Counted from the first letter of the stretch, positions 1 to 26,039 are shown. The stretch is DNA of 64,000 bases from Cristatella mucedo (GCA_009760855.2 WPIO01000010.1:7363501-7427500), one strand, 5' to 3'. The notes: a model not told the origin generated them from the sequence alone. Numbers and translations are program-made.

Positions 1-1286
1 CTTTCCTACCAGCATTGAAAATGGTGAACTTCGATTCATCAATCCCCAGAACTATTTGCCAGTCAGCCAAGGTGGAGTGCGGTCACTAACCAGTTGCAGG
101 CCACAAAGTTCTTGCATTTAAGCAAGCAAACATTTATTAAAGACAATAGTTTGATAGCCTTGCCATCCCAATCGTTTGTCAGCTTAAGGTGACCAGATAG
201 CTCCTCGTTTCCACCATTCTGAGTTGCTACTGCTTCTTAATATTGTAGCATACAAGCTGCTTGGAAATCATTAGTTCTCAAGCAAGGCATACCTTATAAC
301 TCATATATGCCTTATTACAGCAATCCTCATGGTTTTTGCTTTTGTGAAGGCAAAAACTTCCCTTGCTATGCCCATCTCTTGTTACCAGCACTTACTTGTT
401 ATCTTGCTACCGCCCTGCAAGCTACATCACCATCTCCAAATTTGGTGGCAAAGGAAATGAATAAGCTAGCTTCTAGAAAATTCTGGAAAATGTCACGATG
501 CAGACCAAACCACTCGATACATGTGCGATTTTAGCCAGGTTCGCCGTCCATCATTGCACACTATTTTTAAAAGTATTTTCGCATTTCAACTGAGTATTTT
601 CTATTATAATTCACTTCTCCTGGTCCTGAAGGTGATGAGATCTACAGTATTTAGTACAAATTGACAATGAAATTAGTATAGTTTTCTTTGTGCGGGTTAG
701 TTCTGTCGGGAAGGTATTAATCTTCAGAATGTTCTCTTCTCCAGCAATTGCTTAAACACATTTTTAACACGGTGAGGTTGGGCGTCACAGCAGTTCTCAC
801 TTTTCCATCTAAGATAAAAGAACAATTAGAATCCAAACTTGAACAATGACAAACAGTGCCAACGGTAATATCCTCAGCAATCTCAACTCCCACAAACAGG
901 CCATTAACTCTATCTGATTCGAGCATTGGCAGAGGTCGTGCCCACAGACTACTCCTGGCTAGTCTAACAGTAGCCCTTCAGCCGTAGTGCACAGTATACA
1001 TAACGGTGACCTCATCCGAGTAATCGGCTGCTCTTGGCAAACCAATCGCACAGCTTAGAGCACAAATGTCTCCAAACCCTTAGAGAACTACCAAGTTCGG
1101 TGGACGATCGATCATGCAAGTAGTGGCAAAACATTGATAGATTGACACCGAGCTACATTGTGAAGCACAAGTGAGACTGCAAAAGCATGTACGTTTACAG
1201 GGTGGCACTGTACTCAAATCATGTCAAGGCACAAAATGGCATACTTTGCTATCTCACATGGATGCTGCCAGACCATGGCTGCATAC
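1..1286. other. RRP12 intron 11, no exon recognised
   Basis: No reading frame here continues the RRP12 protein, and no repeat family shared with the rest of the window was recognised. It is probably intron. Confidence 0.55.
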
Positions 1287-15083
<13,797 letters not shown>

Positions 15084-16890
15084 GACGACGAGTACGGCGT
15101 TCAGGGACCTCGAATCCACATGGGCACACCGGATATCAGTCGCGCCAACCTTGACCTTCATCAAAGCGGATGTCGGGAGCTCTCTAACGACTAGTGTTGT
15201 GCTACCTCGGTTCGTGCACCGATAGAGCGCGCTAGTCTGCCGCTCTTCAGTGGCGATTTATAGCTTCAGGTGCCGGGTAAGCCAACAATTTCAAAGGCAG
15301 CCCGTTGTCTTCCGAGAGTGCGATTGAAGTGGTTCTGTGGTATCTGATAAGGTGAAGGCACGGCCCTTTCAGCTGTAACGTTGACCGGTAAATCGACCGA
15401 GGAGCCGTCTCGGAATTGTTCATTGCTCAGGCAATTAAGGTAGGCGTGTCAATATATCACTCGGAGCTGCTTCGCTGAAGATTTACCGTGCGCGCTGTGG
15501 GCATGTTCGTGCGCGCTGGCATTTGCGTGCCTCGGCAGCGGCTGTTCGTCGTTGCCCCTAGCCGAGCACAGCCTACTTTAGCCTACGGACTCGCGGCAGC
15601 ATGTAACTAGCCAGACTTGACCTCGTTGGAGTAAGCTCACATCTCCCCAAGCATCAGTGAAGCAGACGGTGACTTGACACAGCGTAGAGTGGAATGGGTG
15701 GGCCTTTAGGGCAGCCGCTTTGGTCTGTCGTGTTAAATTTAGATAAAGCAGCTCATTCGTGGTCTTTGGCAGTCGAATGAAGTTAACCGTTCTATTGGTT
15801 GAATCCCTGAACCCCAGCTCTGTTTGTGCCAAGTCCCAGACGATTCCGATCGCCCGTTGCCGTTGGGATGTAGAGGCAACGCCGGCATTGGGTCGTTGGC
15901 TGCCGACGCTCGCTGCGTGCGACTGTTTGCTCGAGCCTTGCGCGTTGTTTCAGGCTTCTATTTCCCGCACGCTTCTTCCCCGTCTTCTAAGCCTGTTCTG
16001 GATTCGTCGACACGGGTTTTTGGCAACGGCTTGGGCACTGACCGCATGTTGTATCCATGGGGTGGAGGGCGGGGAAAGTTCTAGCCAGCGTGTGAATGCG
16101 ATGTCGGAGAGCAAGGAAGGATGGAATCGAGCCCAGTCACCCACCCCCGGAAGCCGACTGACGTTCGGGCTCCGTGCTAACCGAAGAAGTGTACTGAGTT
16201 GATGAAAAAAGAAGAGGCAGTATCGTCATAGCGAATTGTCGTAGCCGCTTGGCTTTTACTTATTACTTTGGTGGTTTTACCTCGTCGCCATGTGGTGTTT
16301 CTGCATTCCATTTGACTGGGTATTCTGTGGCTTTTGTCGTTAAGGCGCTCACCCCGACCAAGGTCAAGGTGAATGTATTTGATGGCCGAGGTCGTGGGCT
16401 CGAACCCTGAGGCATATGTGAAGCGCCTGAATAGAGACTAAGTTCTCTTTTGGCTCTATAAAAATGAATTATATTTATTTGGTGCTTGTCCTGGCGAAAA
16501 TTTTGTAGATAGCCTTGAATGCGGAAGTTTTTAATTTCTTATCCAAAGCCGGCACAGAGACCTCTTGTCATGCGTTAGCTGATAAAGGAATCCCGGAACA
16601 TCGTGTAGGACTTTGTAGAAAATTACTGCGAAGATCAATCTTGAGTAGCGATGTGCATGTAGTGGCGAGCGTTGTTCGAAAGCCTCGATTAGTTTCCTTC
16701 CACGTATTCTTTTAATCGCGGACATCCCGTGTGAGTATCCCGTGGTTTCTAGCGCTTATGAACTATTCCCGAAGGGAAGTAGCAGTAATTTACTGAGTAA
16801 GAAAGCTTGAGCAAAAATTCACATTCGTCTGTGAGCAGGCTATCGCTTGCAGTTACCGATTTGCTTCCGATTCAGAGCTCCTTTTTGTAG
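15084..16890. promoter_or_regulatory. Head-to-head RRP12/SMIM8 intergenic region, probable divergent promoter
   Basis: The RRP12 start (minus) and SMIM8 start (plus) face away from each other across 1.8 kb. The half nearest RRP12 (about 15100-16100) is more GC-rich than the surrounding DNA, which suits a promoter. No TATA box was convincing. A SINE-B copy sits at 16326-16480. Transcription start sites cannot be read from sequence alone. Confidence 0.45.
16326..16480 (+). mobile_element. SINE-B, near full length
   Basis: The head has GTTAAGGCGCTCACCCCGAC and a GGGCTCGAACCC B-box. The tail AAGCGCCTGAATAGAGAC and AAGTTCTCTTTTGGCTCTAT ends in an A-rich stretch. The same unit is found inverted at 58800-58935. 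Confidence 0.8.
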
Positions 16891-16900
16891 GCTGTTCGAG

Positions 16901-17188
16901 ATGGAAGAGCAGAAGCAGAAGGTACCTGCAGTGTCGAAAGAGGTCATCCGGGATAGAACCGGTTGGTCACAAATGGGAGCTACAACTGCATTCAAGATAA
17001 TTAATCCGGAACTGTTTATCCGACCTAATAAGGTCATCATGCTCTTCGGACTCGTCGGGTTTACCGGTTGTGTAGCTTATATTGGTTATCTACACGCTTT
17101 GCAAGAAAATAAGGCTGACCTAAGTGAAGCCACCCAAGATGAAGGGCCTCAACCTCTGCAGAAGAATCGGCCATCCCGCTGGGACTGA
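16901..17188 (+). CDS. SMIM8: SMIM8, small integral membrane protein 8 homologue
   Basis: A complete 95-residue protein. Residues 34-44 (INPELFIRPNK), the hydrophobic segment at about 45-65 (one membrane helix) and the following VAYIGYLHALQENKADL match human SMIM8 (NPELFIKPNK, CVAYIGYLHAIQENKKDL). Both proteins end in a WD, and the length (95) is close to human (97). I chose the ATG at 16901, not the in-frame ATG at 16847, because a strong acceptor (CTTTTTGTAG) ends at 16890, so upstream codons are probably intron; a non-coding first exon must then lie upstream. The molecular role of SMIM8 is not established; it is a predicted single-pass membrane protein. The gene is head to head with RRP12. 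Confidence 0.93.
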   Translation: MEEQKQKVPAVSKEVIRDRTGWSQMGATTAFKIINPELFIRPNKVIMLFGLVGFTGCVAYIGYLHALQENKADLSEATQDEGPQPLQKNRPSRWD

Positions 17189-17208
17189 AGCAGTGCTTCC
17201 AATTCGAT

Positions 17209-17290
17209 CAGTGGTTCTTAACCCTTTTTTTTAGTCGTGGACCCCTGTCAAAATCTGGTGGATGCTATCGAGTCTTCCGTAGAAAAATGC
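17209..17290 (+). mobile_element. Possible hAT-type transposon terminus
   Basis: CAGTGGTTCTTAACC followed by a T run and GTCGTGGACCCCTG closely resembles the terminal inverted repeat of many hAT elements (CAGTGGTTCTCAACC...GGACCCC). It starts 20 bases after the SMIM8 stop. I did not find the opposite end or an 8-bp duplication, so the element may be truncated. Confidence 0.4.
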
Positions 17291-17699
17291 ATAGCTCATA
17301 GATGCAACTTCGAATTTAATGGATGAGCTTTATTTTATTGAAAACGATACCTCATATAATGCATAACATTCGCAAAGTATGAATAAACTAAATCTTAAAA
17401 AATTTCCATGCAACAGTAATGGTCCCTTCATTCAAAAATGGATTGCAATAATGAGCAAAAATTCAATAAAAACGTGTTCACAAGTTCATTTCAATGAGAA
17501 AGCTATTGTTTGGCTTCACTAAGAGGACGGAGCTATGGTTTGTTGTTTAAAAATGAAGTAACACATGCGTTATCTTCGACATTCAATTGACTTTTCCTTT
17601 GATAGAAATAAATGCGGAAACCAATGCAAACGTTAATAAAAGTAATAGCAAGACGCTTTCGCATCGCCCTAATAGAACTTCGTTTCTAAGGACTTTATC

Positions 17700-17960
17700 T
17701 ATGCCGGAAGGAAGCCAGCCAATTGGTTAGCGATAAAATGAATAGCGTCAGTGCGCACAAGCACACAATTCACATTGACTTAACCAATTGCTGTGAGGAA
17801 TAAGTGAGTTCTTAGCTTTTTTCTCAATGTAGTCAAATCATGGGATGTGACGTCAGTCGGAAGTGGCTCTGGGAGCGTACGAACTGCACGCACGGTCTCT
17901 TAAGGATTTGAAGTTGGTCACAGGCACAGCTAAATGACGAGTCAAACGTGCGGGCCGAAC
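17700..17960 (-). mobile_element. LINE-A 3' end, minus, degenerate
   Basis: AGCGTCAGTGCGCACAAGCA, GTGACGTCAGTCGGAAGTGG and CACGGTCTCTTAAGGATTTG follow the order of the LINE-A 3' UTR and end of the coding region on the minus strand, with many changes. Confidence 0.55.
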
Positions 17961-17994
17961 AGAATTTTAGCAGGCTTTAGAATTTTAGCTGGTT

Positions 17995-18130
17995 CAAAGT
18001 CTAAGCGTCTTTCGGTACGCATTCGGTAGCAAACACACTTTATCAGACTAGACAACGAAGAGAAAGTGAGAAGCGTAGCTGAGTCAGGATGGCAGCTGAG
18101 AAACTAAGTAGCTCGGAGGTAGCTGCACAC
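17995..18130 (-). mobile_element. LINE-B 3' fragment, minus
   Basis: CTTTCGGTACGCATTCGGTA and AACGAAGAGAAAGTGAGAAG match the reverse complement of the LINE-B end at 57480-57570. Confidence 0.65.
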
Positions 18131-18139
18131 GACGGCTGG

Positions 18140-19015
18140 ATAGGATAGGCCTGAGTAGGCGCCAAGACACAACGTAATGATAATTAAAATATTTGGCTAT
18201 TAGAGTGCCCTAACCGGACAGAATCTTTTTCTAAGCACCTTACATATAAAAAACGAAGCACCGTCAATTTTTTGGTAATAACGCAAAATGTTTCTGCGAG
18301 CATAAGTACATGCAAGGACAATTTAAACGGATGAGGAAAATGCTGCGTGCTTTGGATGGGTTGTTACATTCCGTTTAAATGTAGTCAAGATGTCTTTGGG
18401 CAAAGACTTGGGTAAGGAAGTGACCTCACAGAGTACAACCAGCAGAGCTAAAGCTTCTGCCTCCGAAAGACTATAAATGAAAGAAAGGTAGGGCTAACTT
18501 AAACGTCTTTAGGGTATCAGAGGACACAAAGAGGAGACAACTGATGAAGTAGTTCAGCTACGTAAGAAGGAGCCAATGCGTAGCTTTTAATGCCAGAATA
18601 AGAATCTCTTTGGTATGCATTGATCATCCAGGATCCGCCTAAGGTCCTTCCCTAGAGGAATCACGTGGCTATAAAACTTAGAAGATTTAAAGGACACCCA
18701 AACGGCCGTATTCAGCACCAACTGTTGAGGCTTAATGGATTTTTCGGCAGCCCTCCAGCTAATATAGAGTCAGTAGCACACTCGATAGGGGACCAGGGAG
18801 TCAGTCCCTAATCTTAGGTAGGAATTGAACAGGATGGCCGGTATTCTTCTGAAATAACACCTATAAATGCCAAGCAGTCGTCATAGAGGATACCTACTAT
18901 AAATTTCTAGCACTCGGCACTGGTGGCATTACAGCTCCACTAATTTTATAGCAAGGTCCAGTAATAAGTTAAGGGTTTCCTATAAGGGTTATTCGGTTTT
19001 GTAATCACTTAGCTT
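18140..19015. other. Intergenic, nothing recognised
   Basis: No exon and no repeat shared with the rest of the window was seen. Confidence 0.4.
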
Positions 19016-19019
19016 AAAC

Positions 19020-19577
19020 CACTTCCCTCCGACCTGGACTGGCTATCAGTCAAGCAACGGATATACTTAAAGGTTGTGTCGCTCACTTTTAGGTCACTTC
19101 ATTCTTTGGCTCCAGCCTATCTCTCAGATTTACTCCCCGACCAGGCCAAGCATCGTGCCACTCGCTGTTCGGAATCCAACATTTTACTAATACCTCGTAC
19201 AAAACTCAAATCCTTTGGAGACCGTGTATTTAGTTCGTATGCTCCCAAAGCCTGGAACTCACTCCCGACTTGCGTCACAACATCCCCTGACTTGACCACA
19301 TTTAGAATGAACTTAAAAACACACATATTAAGGACAGCATTTAGTGAGTCCCTATGATTCGTCCTTTATGTGCTTATTCGTGCTGACACTGTGCATGCTG
19401 CCACTAACCACATTTACATGCTGACCCTGTGCATGTCAGCCCTAACCATGCTATTCATGTTGTTTATGAAGCATGAGACCACTTACCATTAAATCGTGTT
19501 CCTCTTAGTAGCAAATTTAAAGCGCCTAGAAAGAGATTGAGTTCTCTGAGGGTGCTTTATCAAGTGTATTATTATTA
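19020..19577 (+). mobile_element. LINE-A, 5'-truncated copy with intact 3' end
   Basis: The frame from 19076 encodes [20 protein letters not shown] and later FSSYAPKAWNSLPTCVTTSP, the C-terminal region typical of CR1/L2-type LINE reverse transcriptases. It ends with the 3' UTR, the tail hairpin AAAGCGCCTAGAAAGAGATT and (ATT)n. It is not a host gene. Confidence 0.85.
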
Positions 19578-19579
19578 TT

Positions 19580-21030
19580 ATTATGAAAATTGATCGTCGT
19601 CCGGGCTCAAATGGTTGTAAGTGTTTAGTGTTTCAATTTGTAAATGATTCCGAGTGCTTGAATGGAAATACTTCATTTTCGCTATCAGCACCAGCAGCAC
19701 CTCATCTCAATAAAGCGGCAACACGTTGGAGTATCCTCATTCGGGATCAGGAATAAAATGGTAGCCGATACCTTAGGACTGAATTAATGTTTCTACTTTC
19801 TTTATAGGCTCGATATAAGTGAAGAACAGTAATAGACCAAGAACAGACCATTGTGAAGCTGCAGAGGCGATGGTCCGCTGGATGAGGCCAGATCGCCTCC
19901 CCTTACCAAAGACAGGACACGATCGGACATTTGAAATTCGAACACAACCTCATTAATAGGATCTCGTGATCGAAAAATGCCGACAGTTCGAGCAAGAGAG
20001 CAGTTTTAGTGGAATGTGGAATCTCGTCTCTTGAATTCAGATTGAAGATGTCTTGCTACATCATTAACTTCAATGTCCTCCACATGCTGTTCAGCGACAT
20101 TTCTTTTCGGTAAATCTTGAACATAAAGGAAGGAAACAGTTACTAAGTGATAACTAGTTAGAACCTCAAAATCTAATGGAGACTTCTTGTTATTTGCGAA
20201 CAATGGCCGATTTAAATGGCTTTGGGAATACTTTTTTTCGAGTGAAGCAATACAAATTTCAATCGTGTCTGGGCAAAATAGAGGCAGTTGGGGCAGTGAA
20301 TGCTGTCCATGTATGCAAGGAAAGGCTTACGAATCAGTTTTTAACTTTAGTTACGGTCACGTGAGCAAAGGTTTTTGAAAGAGTTGTGCAGATTGTTTGG
20401 ATGTCTGTGGAATTCAGGCCACAAAGAAATCGAGAGAGCTGTCTCACTCTCAACTTCACCCTGCAGAGTCTCTTTCTCAAACATGGGTAAGTTTGCCGGT
20501 TGCGTAAATGTGAACCCAGAGCAGTGCTAGGAAGGCTCTGTAGCGGCTCACGCACTGAAGACCTTCTCCACAAACAATGAGAACGTAACAATGCTAGTCA
20601 TTGCACATGCCTGACAACTTCTCGTGGACCTTACGACACGAAGCACGGATTGTAAGACGCCGATGCTGCCTCGATACACACAGGGATGTCGACGGTGGCA
20701 GAGAGCGGCAGCGATGCAGAGTGCCTATACCTTGTTATATTAGCTTTCTATTCTTAACGGAAAGCTTTTAAAATTGTTTGCAGAATTTCAGCAGCAGGCA
20801 TAAAGGGTGACTCGGGGTCTAAAATTAAAACCTTCGTATGATAAATAAGGCAAAAACATCCACCAAGTGGGCCAAGCCATCAACGAATTCACCGCTGTTC
20901 AACCGTTTTGATTGTGCGCTTTCTTTTTCTCTCAGAAATAAAACTTCTCAATATTGCATTCATCATGCCAAGGTTTTTTCTCTGCAAAGCTAGAAATTTT
21001 TGGTATGATGAAGAAGAAACTCATGTAATA
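19580..21030. other. Intergenic, nothing recognised
   Basis: Short frames only; none resembles a known protein or a family repeated in this window. Confidence 0.45.
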
Positions 21031-21034
21031 ATTG

Positions 21035-22235
21035 TAATAATAATAATACACTTGATAAAGCACCATCAGAGAACTCAATCTCTTTCTAGGCGCTTTACTT
21101 TTGCTGCAATGGGAAATGCAATTGAATGGTGAGTGGTCTCATGCTTGATAAACAACATGAATAACATGGTTAGGGCTGACATGCACAGGGTCAGCATGTA
21201 AATGTGGTTAGTGGCAGCATGCACAGTGTCAGCACGCATAAGCACGTAAAGGACGAATCACAGGGACCCGCTAAATGCTGTTCTAAATAGGTACGTTTTT
21301 AAAGTTCTTTTTAGATGTGGTCAAGTCAGGGGATGCTCTGATGCAATTCGGGAGGGAGTTTCAGGCTTTGGGAGCATACCAAGTAATGGTACGGTCTCCA
21401 AAGAATTTGAGGTTTGTACGAGATATTTGTAAACAGTTAGTTTCCGAAAAGCGAGTGGTACTATGCTTGGCCTGGTGGGGGAGTAAATCTGAGAGATAGG
21501 CTGGAGCCAAAGAATGAAGGGACCTAAAAGTGAGCGACGAAACCCTCAAGTTGATCCGTTGCGTGACTGGTAGCCAGTGTAGGTCGGCGAGAAGTGATGT
21601 GATGTGGCAACTGAGACGCTCACGACAGACAAGCCTAGCTGCAATGTTTTGCACCAGCTGTAAGCGCCTGATTGCACTTGCCGGTAGGCCAGCAAGCAGT
21701 GAGTTACAGAAGTCAAGACCGGATGTCACAAATGCATGGACCAACTAAGATGTGGTATCCTTATCTAAACAAGCCCAAATTTTAGCAAAGTTATGTAGCT
21801 GAAAGTAGGCTGACTTGACTGTGGAGCTGATGTGGTCGTCTAACGAAAGGTCACTTTGGTAGGGTTCGTGCAGATTCAATAGGAGATATGCTGGCATAGC
21901 TGTTTTTGAGTGTTAGCCGTTCAAATGTCTAAATCACACTTGGTTTGCCCATAACTAGTAAGTTAGTTTTATCATAATTTAATTTAAGAAAATTTGTTGT
22001 CATCCAAGTGCGGATGTCATCAATACATGCAGCAAGGAAGTTGGGAGAATTTGATGTGCTCGAAGGCTGTGAGGGATCAAAGAAAAGGTACAACTGAGTG
22101 TCATCTGCATAGAAGTGAAAGCCTAGATTGTGCTTGGCAATCACATCGGCAAGACGGAAGAGTATAAACAGTGAAAAGAACCGGACCTGGCACGGAGCCC
22201 TCAGGTACCCCATATTTCAGAGGTACCTTAGAAAA
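21035..22235 (-). mobile_element. LINE-A, 5'-truncated copy, minus
   Basis: From the plus side: (AAT)n, the reverse-complement tail hairpin, 3' UTR, then minus-strand frames 21744-21361 ([37 protein letters not shown]) and 22213-21929 (HNLGFHFYADDTQLYLFFDP, NFLKLNYDKTNLLVMGKPS). YADD is the reverse-transcriptase catalytic motif. The upstream fingers region and any endonuclease are missing. Confidence 0.88.
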
Positions 22236-22239
22236 TCTT

Positions 22240-23210
22240 ATAATGTTCCCCCTTTCTTGTCACGACCTCTTGAAAACGCGATGGTTAGCACTCCTGGCTC
22301 TGATGAAGTTCACACCAGTGTAAAAGGCTTCTTTCAGAATTTCAGGCAGACTATTTGATGCAAATGTATGTCTATGAAGAAAACACCCTGGAGCTTTGCT
22401 TCTTTCTACCCTAACGCAGGAAAACCGGATATTTTGTCAAGCACGTGCTCTGGCTGTGCACCGAGCAACCCAATTGTTCTTATAGCCGAAGTTATGCTTA
22501 GCAAAAAAGCTATTGCCATTTCTAAGGTATTGAAGACCTTTGCCGTTTCCGGAATGGGCCACAAAATAAGAACTCTTCTTGTATGTGATCGGCATTTATA
22601 TAACGGGCAATAGTCAGAAGCTCGCTATAGCGAGGCATACATGTAGTTTCCCCCAATTGTATCCAGAACGGAAAATGTGTAGCTGCCAATTCTTCTATTA
22701 CTTCAATGGATGACATCTCGTGACGTAGGCACTGCTTTGACTCTTTGCCTGTTCTCCAAACCACAAACCAGCTATCAGCTAGCTACTTTTGGTTTATCAT
22801 GTTTGAAAAATAAATTTTTAAAAACTTGTTCCTGCTACACCATGCAAAAAACGTGAAATTACATTCGTACCAGGATTTTCCGTTGAAATGCAAATGCATA
22901 AGTTTAAGTTGCTGAGCAATTTCTCTAACATTACTCCACGGTTTCTTCAATGGGAAACTATTCTATGAGACAAAATCGAACGAAGATGACGATTGTGTGC
23001 TATCTGATAGCGTACGTTAGTATCCCATGCAACCGTACATATTAAATGGCTGCAGTCAGTAGCAAAAAATGCATACGGCATTTAAGAAGTGCTGTCAAGA
23101 ACAACTTATGATAAAATACAGTTAATGTAAATGTCAAAATTTGTATTTGACTTTGATGTTCCGATGAAACACATCCACTGACCTTCAATAATATTAGCTG
23201 ATTTAAAAGC
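22240..23210. other. Intergenic, nothing recognised
   Basis: No supported gene; frames are short and unlike any protein I know. Confidence 0.4.
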
Positions 23211-23214
23211 ATCG

Positions 23215-23330
23215 TTTTTATAGCGGTAGAAGAGCCTTAACGGCTATTCCGCTTGCAATTTGCAATAAAGGATCGCCCACTACAGGATTCGAACCCACCA
23301 CCTCAGCGTGAAAGACTAGCACCTCCATAC
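23215..23330 (-). mobile_element. SINE-A, minus
   Basis: Reverse complement of the SINE-A body (TAGCGGTAGAAGAGCCTTAA, GCAATAAAGGATCGCCCACT) followed by the B-box GGATTCGAACC. Diverged. Confidence 0.7.
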
Positions 23331-23334
23331 ACTC

Positions 23335-25325
23335 CAGATTTATAACCCTTATATTATATATATATATATGTTTCCATTTTACAATGTGTATTTTTTATCT
23401 AAATCATTTGAATAAAATAATTCCATAAATATGTTTAATTATTTTAATTGTATAGTAAAATTTTAATAAATAAAATTAATAAATAGTTTCGAAAAGTCAA
23501 AATGTGTAATACATATATGCCTTTTTTATGTATTTCATTATATAATGCATACATATATTTATTTAATTATGCCGTTCTTTTAGATTACTTTCCTTGGTGT
23601 AAGGCCGTAGGTCATTATTTGCAGTGAGTTCATGAACTAATTAAATATATGTTGGAGCCAGGGTGCCAAGACTGCAATGCCTTGAAATTCAAGACTGCTA
23701 TAACATCTGTAAGTTGTTTTTGAATGTAGGTGGATATCTGTCAGAGATTTTGGCCTCCTATCGAGCTTCTTGGGGTATACCTACGAGTTCGAAAATTTCG
23801 CACCGCTCTCATTGCCCCTAACACATAGCTTTGTACTTCAGAGTGGGTTATTTATCTTCTTTTTCAAAGTATGAAGAGAAGTGGTTCCAGCCAACTGCAA
23901 GTGGTTTCAACTGGTCCTCTTTCATACATGCCATATGTACTTACAGAGAAGTTGTGTTTAAAAGGACTCCGGCAGACAATGAATGCGGCAATGAGCTGTC
24001 GACAATTCCGTGGAAGTGAATGTGTTTGTCTACGGTGCTGATTTTTTCCCATTAATTCAGCAGTGCACTTCCTCTTTTACTTAATTAGTGGTCCATATCT
24101 CAAAAAAGCGAGGATTTTTGCCTTGATGTGTCATAAGTAAACGCTTCACCAGGTCCACCACCGTGGGAAGCCTCCAAATCCACAATCGGGTAAAGTAGCA
24201 AGCCACGGAGACTTAGTACAGTTTACGCACACAATATTTTAAAAATAAAGCTTTTTTAGAAAGTCGAGGCACAAGGCTCTTTAAGACTGAGAGGCATGAA
24301 CCAGGGCGTCCCGGATGGCACCGACGCTTTTTTAGCTGCCTCTGGACACTGTCTCCTACCGGTTTCTGCTGGAACGTCTTACTAGGTATCGAGTCGTGTT
24401 TGATACCCAGCCTTTCACCATGAACTGAGGTCGGGCGAGACATTTGGACCACAAAGGCAGATTATTCAATGGCATTGACTGTTTGGACGTTCGGATTTAC
24501 TGTAGCCCCGATATGAATATAGCTTGTACATTTGTGCCAGGTAAGTCATCGAGCTACCGAATGAGCAAAGAATCTCGGAGATTGCAGCAGCCGCTGAGAT
24601 CTGGTAAAGCTAGCCACTCACCGATCGTAGCAAAAATGTGAGAAACATGGCGCTCATAGGTGCATATTCTAATTCTTTGCCTACCAAGAACCCTATCCTG
24701 CCTGAGAAAAGCCGAATCTGAGCGATCGCCTGATGACATTATGTATTCACTTCGCATGCTGCCGCCCACTGAGTTGGCCATGAGGTACACTACATGGAGA
24801 TGCTTGGCTCAACGTACGCTGGCAATGCGGTAAAGTATGTCGCCGCTTTGCACGGGGGGGGGAGCGATCAAGAGAACGATTTGGTGAATCTTAAGGCACT
24901 TGAGTGGCTGCTGAACGCCTCTCCACCCACCCACCCCCATTCTCGATCGGCAGCTAAAACCAAGGCGTGTGCATTACTACCAACCAGGAAATGGATCGCT
25001 TTGCATCATTACGATCTTTCGCTAACCGTCGGTGCTCTCGCGAAACTGCTCGTTTATTTCTACGGTCTCGCGTTTGTGTAAATTAAATATGAACAAACTA
25101 TAACACTGTAAATACGTACCCTAATATAGTTCACTAGCAGTGTGACTGATATGCTATACGGCTAGCCAGGTATCACTAGGCTGGGAGCCAAGCCCCTTCG
25201 ACTGGGGGCAGACTAGGCGATGACGGCGTTACCCTTTGGCTGTCGGTTAAGGAGTCTCGCGAGCTTCTTCATGAGCTTCTTCATAACGTTTTGTACGTAC
25301 ATTCCTCATGGGCGGAAGCTCTCGG
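23335..25325. other. Intergenic, AT-rich then mixed, nothing recognised
   Basis: A TA run near 23352-23370 and AT-rich DNA to about 23600. No conserved coding segment seen. Confidence 0.4.
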
Positions 25326-25327
25326 CG

Positions 25328-25665
25328 AGTAGAGACAATAATAATACATTGGATATAGCGCCTTCAGAGAACTCAAGTCTCTTTACAGGCACCTTTTATC
25401 AGCTGCAAAAGAAGCACTATCGTAGATAGCATCGATCATGCACAGGGTCACCATGCAAGTACAGTTAGTGGCAGCATGCACATAAGCACATACACGTCGA
25501 ATCGCAGGGACCCACTAAATTCTGCAATAGATAGATGCATTTTTAGTTTTTTTTAAATGTGGTCAAGTCAGGAAATTTTGTGACGCAAGTCGAAAGTGAG
25601 TTCCATGCTTTAGGAGTATACGAACTAAAGGCACGGTCTCCAAAGGATTTGAGGTTTGTGTGATT
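25328..25665 (-). mobile_element. LINE-A 3' end, minus
   Basis: (AAT)n, ATAGCGCCTTCAGAGAACTC, the 3' UTR words (GTTAGTGGCAGCATGCACAT) and the reverse complement of the KSFGDR/PKAWNS coding end. Confidence 0.75.
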
Positions 25666-25861
25666 GTTTTATTGCTATGCTATGATTGTATGGGTGTTTT
25701 ATTGCCGTGCAATGACTGTATGGGGCGATGGAATATATGGCTGCTTGTTTATGGGCCAAGTTGGTTTATTGGGAAGTAGTTTTACGAAGGTGAGTCACTG
25801 CCTGGAGAGGAGTAGGCAGTAGGGAAGCAGGACGGAGGGGAGAACGGCTGTGTGGGTATGG

Positions 25862-26035
25862 TGAGCCGTAATGGCTCACTGGGTAAGGCGGTTGCTTTTC
25901 ACGACCTCGGCCCCGAAGTCGTGGGTTCGAATCTTGTGGTGGGCGATCCTTTATCGCCACTGCAAGCGGTGGTGATAGCCGTCAAGGCTCTTCTGTCGCT
26001 ATACAAAAAGAGGCTGTTAAATCAGCTAGTATTTT
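25862..26035 (+). mobile_element. SINE-A, best preserved copy
   Basis: A-box TGGCTCACTGGGTAAGGCGG and B-box GGGTTCGAATCTTG, then the family body through CTCTTCTGTCGCTATACAAA and AGGCTGTTAAATCAGCTAGT. The head resembles a tRNA gene internal promoter, so Pol III transcription is expected for the family. Confidence 0.87.
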
Positions 26036-26039
26036 TTTA

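Noticed and set aside
700..1070. Next RRP12 exon between 700 and 1070 on the minus strand
   Set aside because: The frame ending at 717 and text such as HLCSKLCDWF do not align with the human protein after residue 500, and no acceptor has the right phase.
15084..15164. Earlier in-frame start for RRP12 (ATG at 15164)
   Set aside because: The conserved protein begins at MGKPNK; the 27 extra residues have no counterpart in human RRP12 as I remember it.
16847..16900. Earlier in-frame start for SMIM8 (ATG at 16847)
   Set aside because: A strong splice acceptor ends at 16890, and the extra 18 residues have no counterpart in the family.
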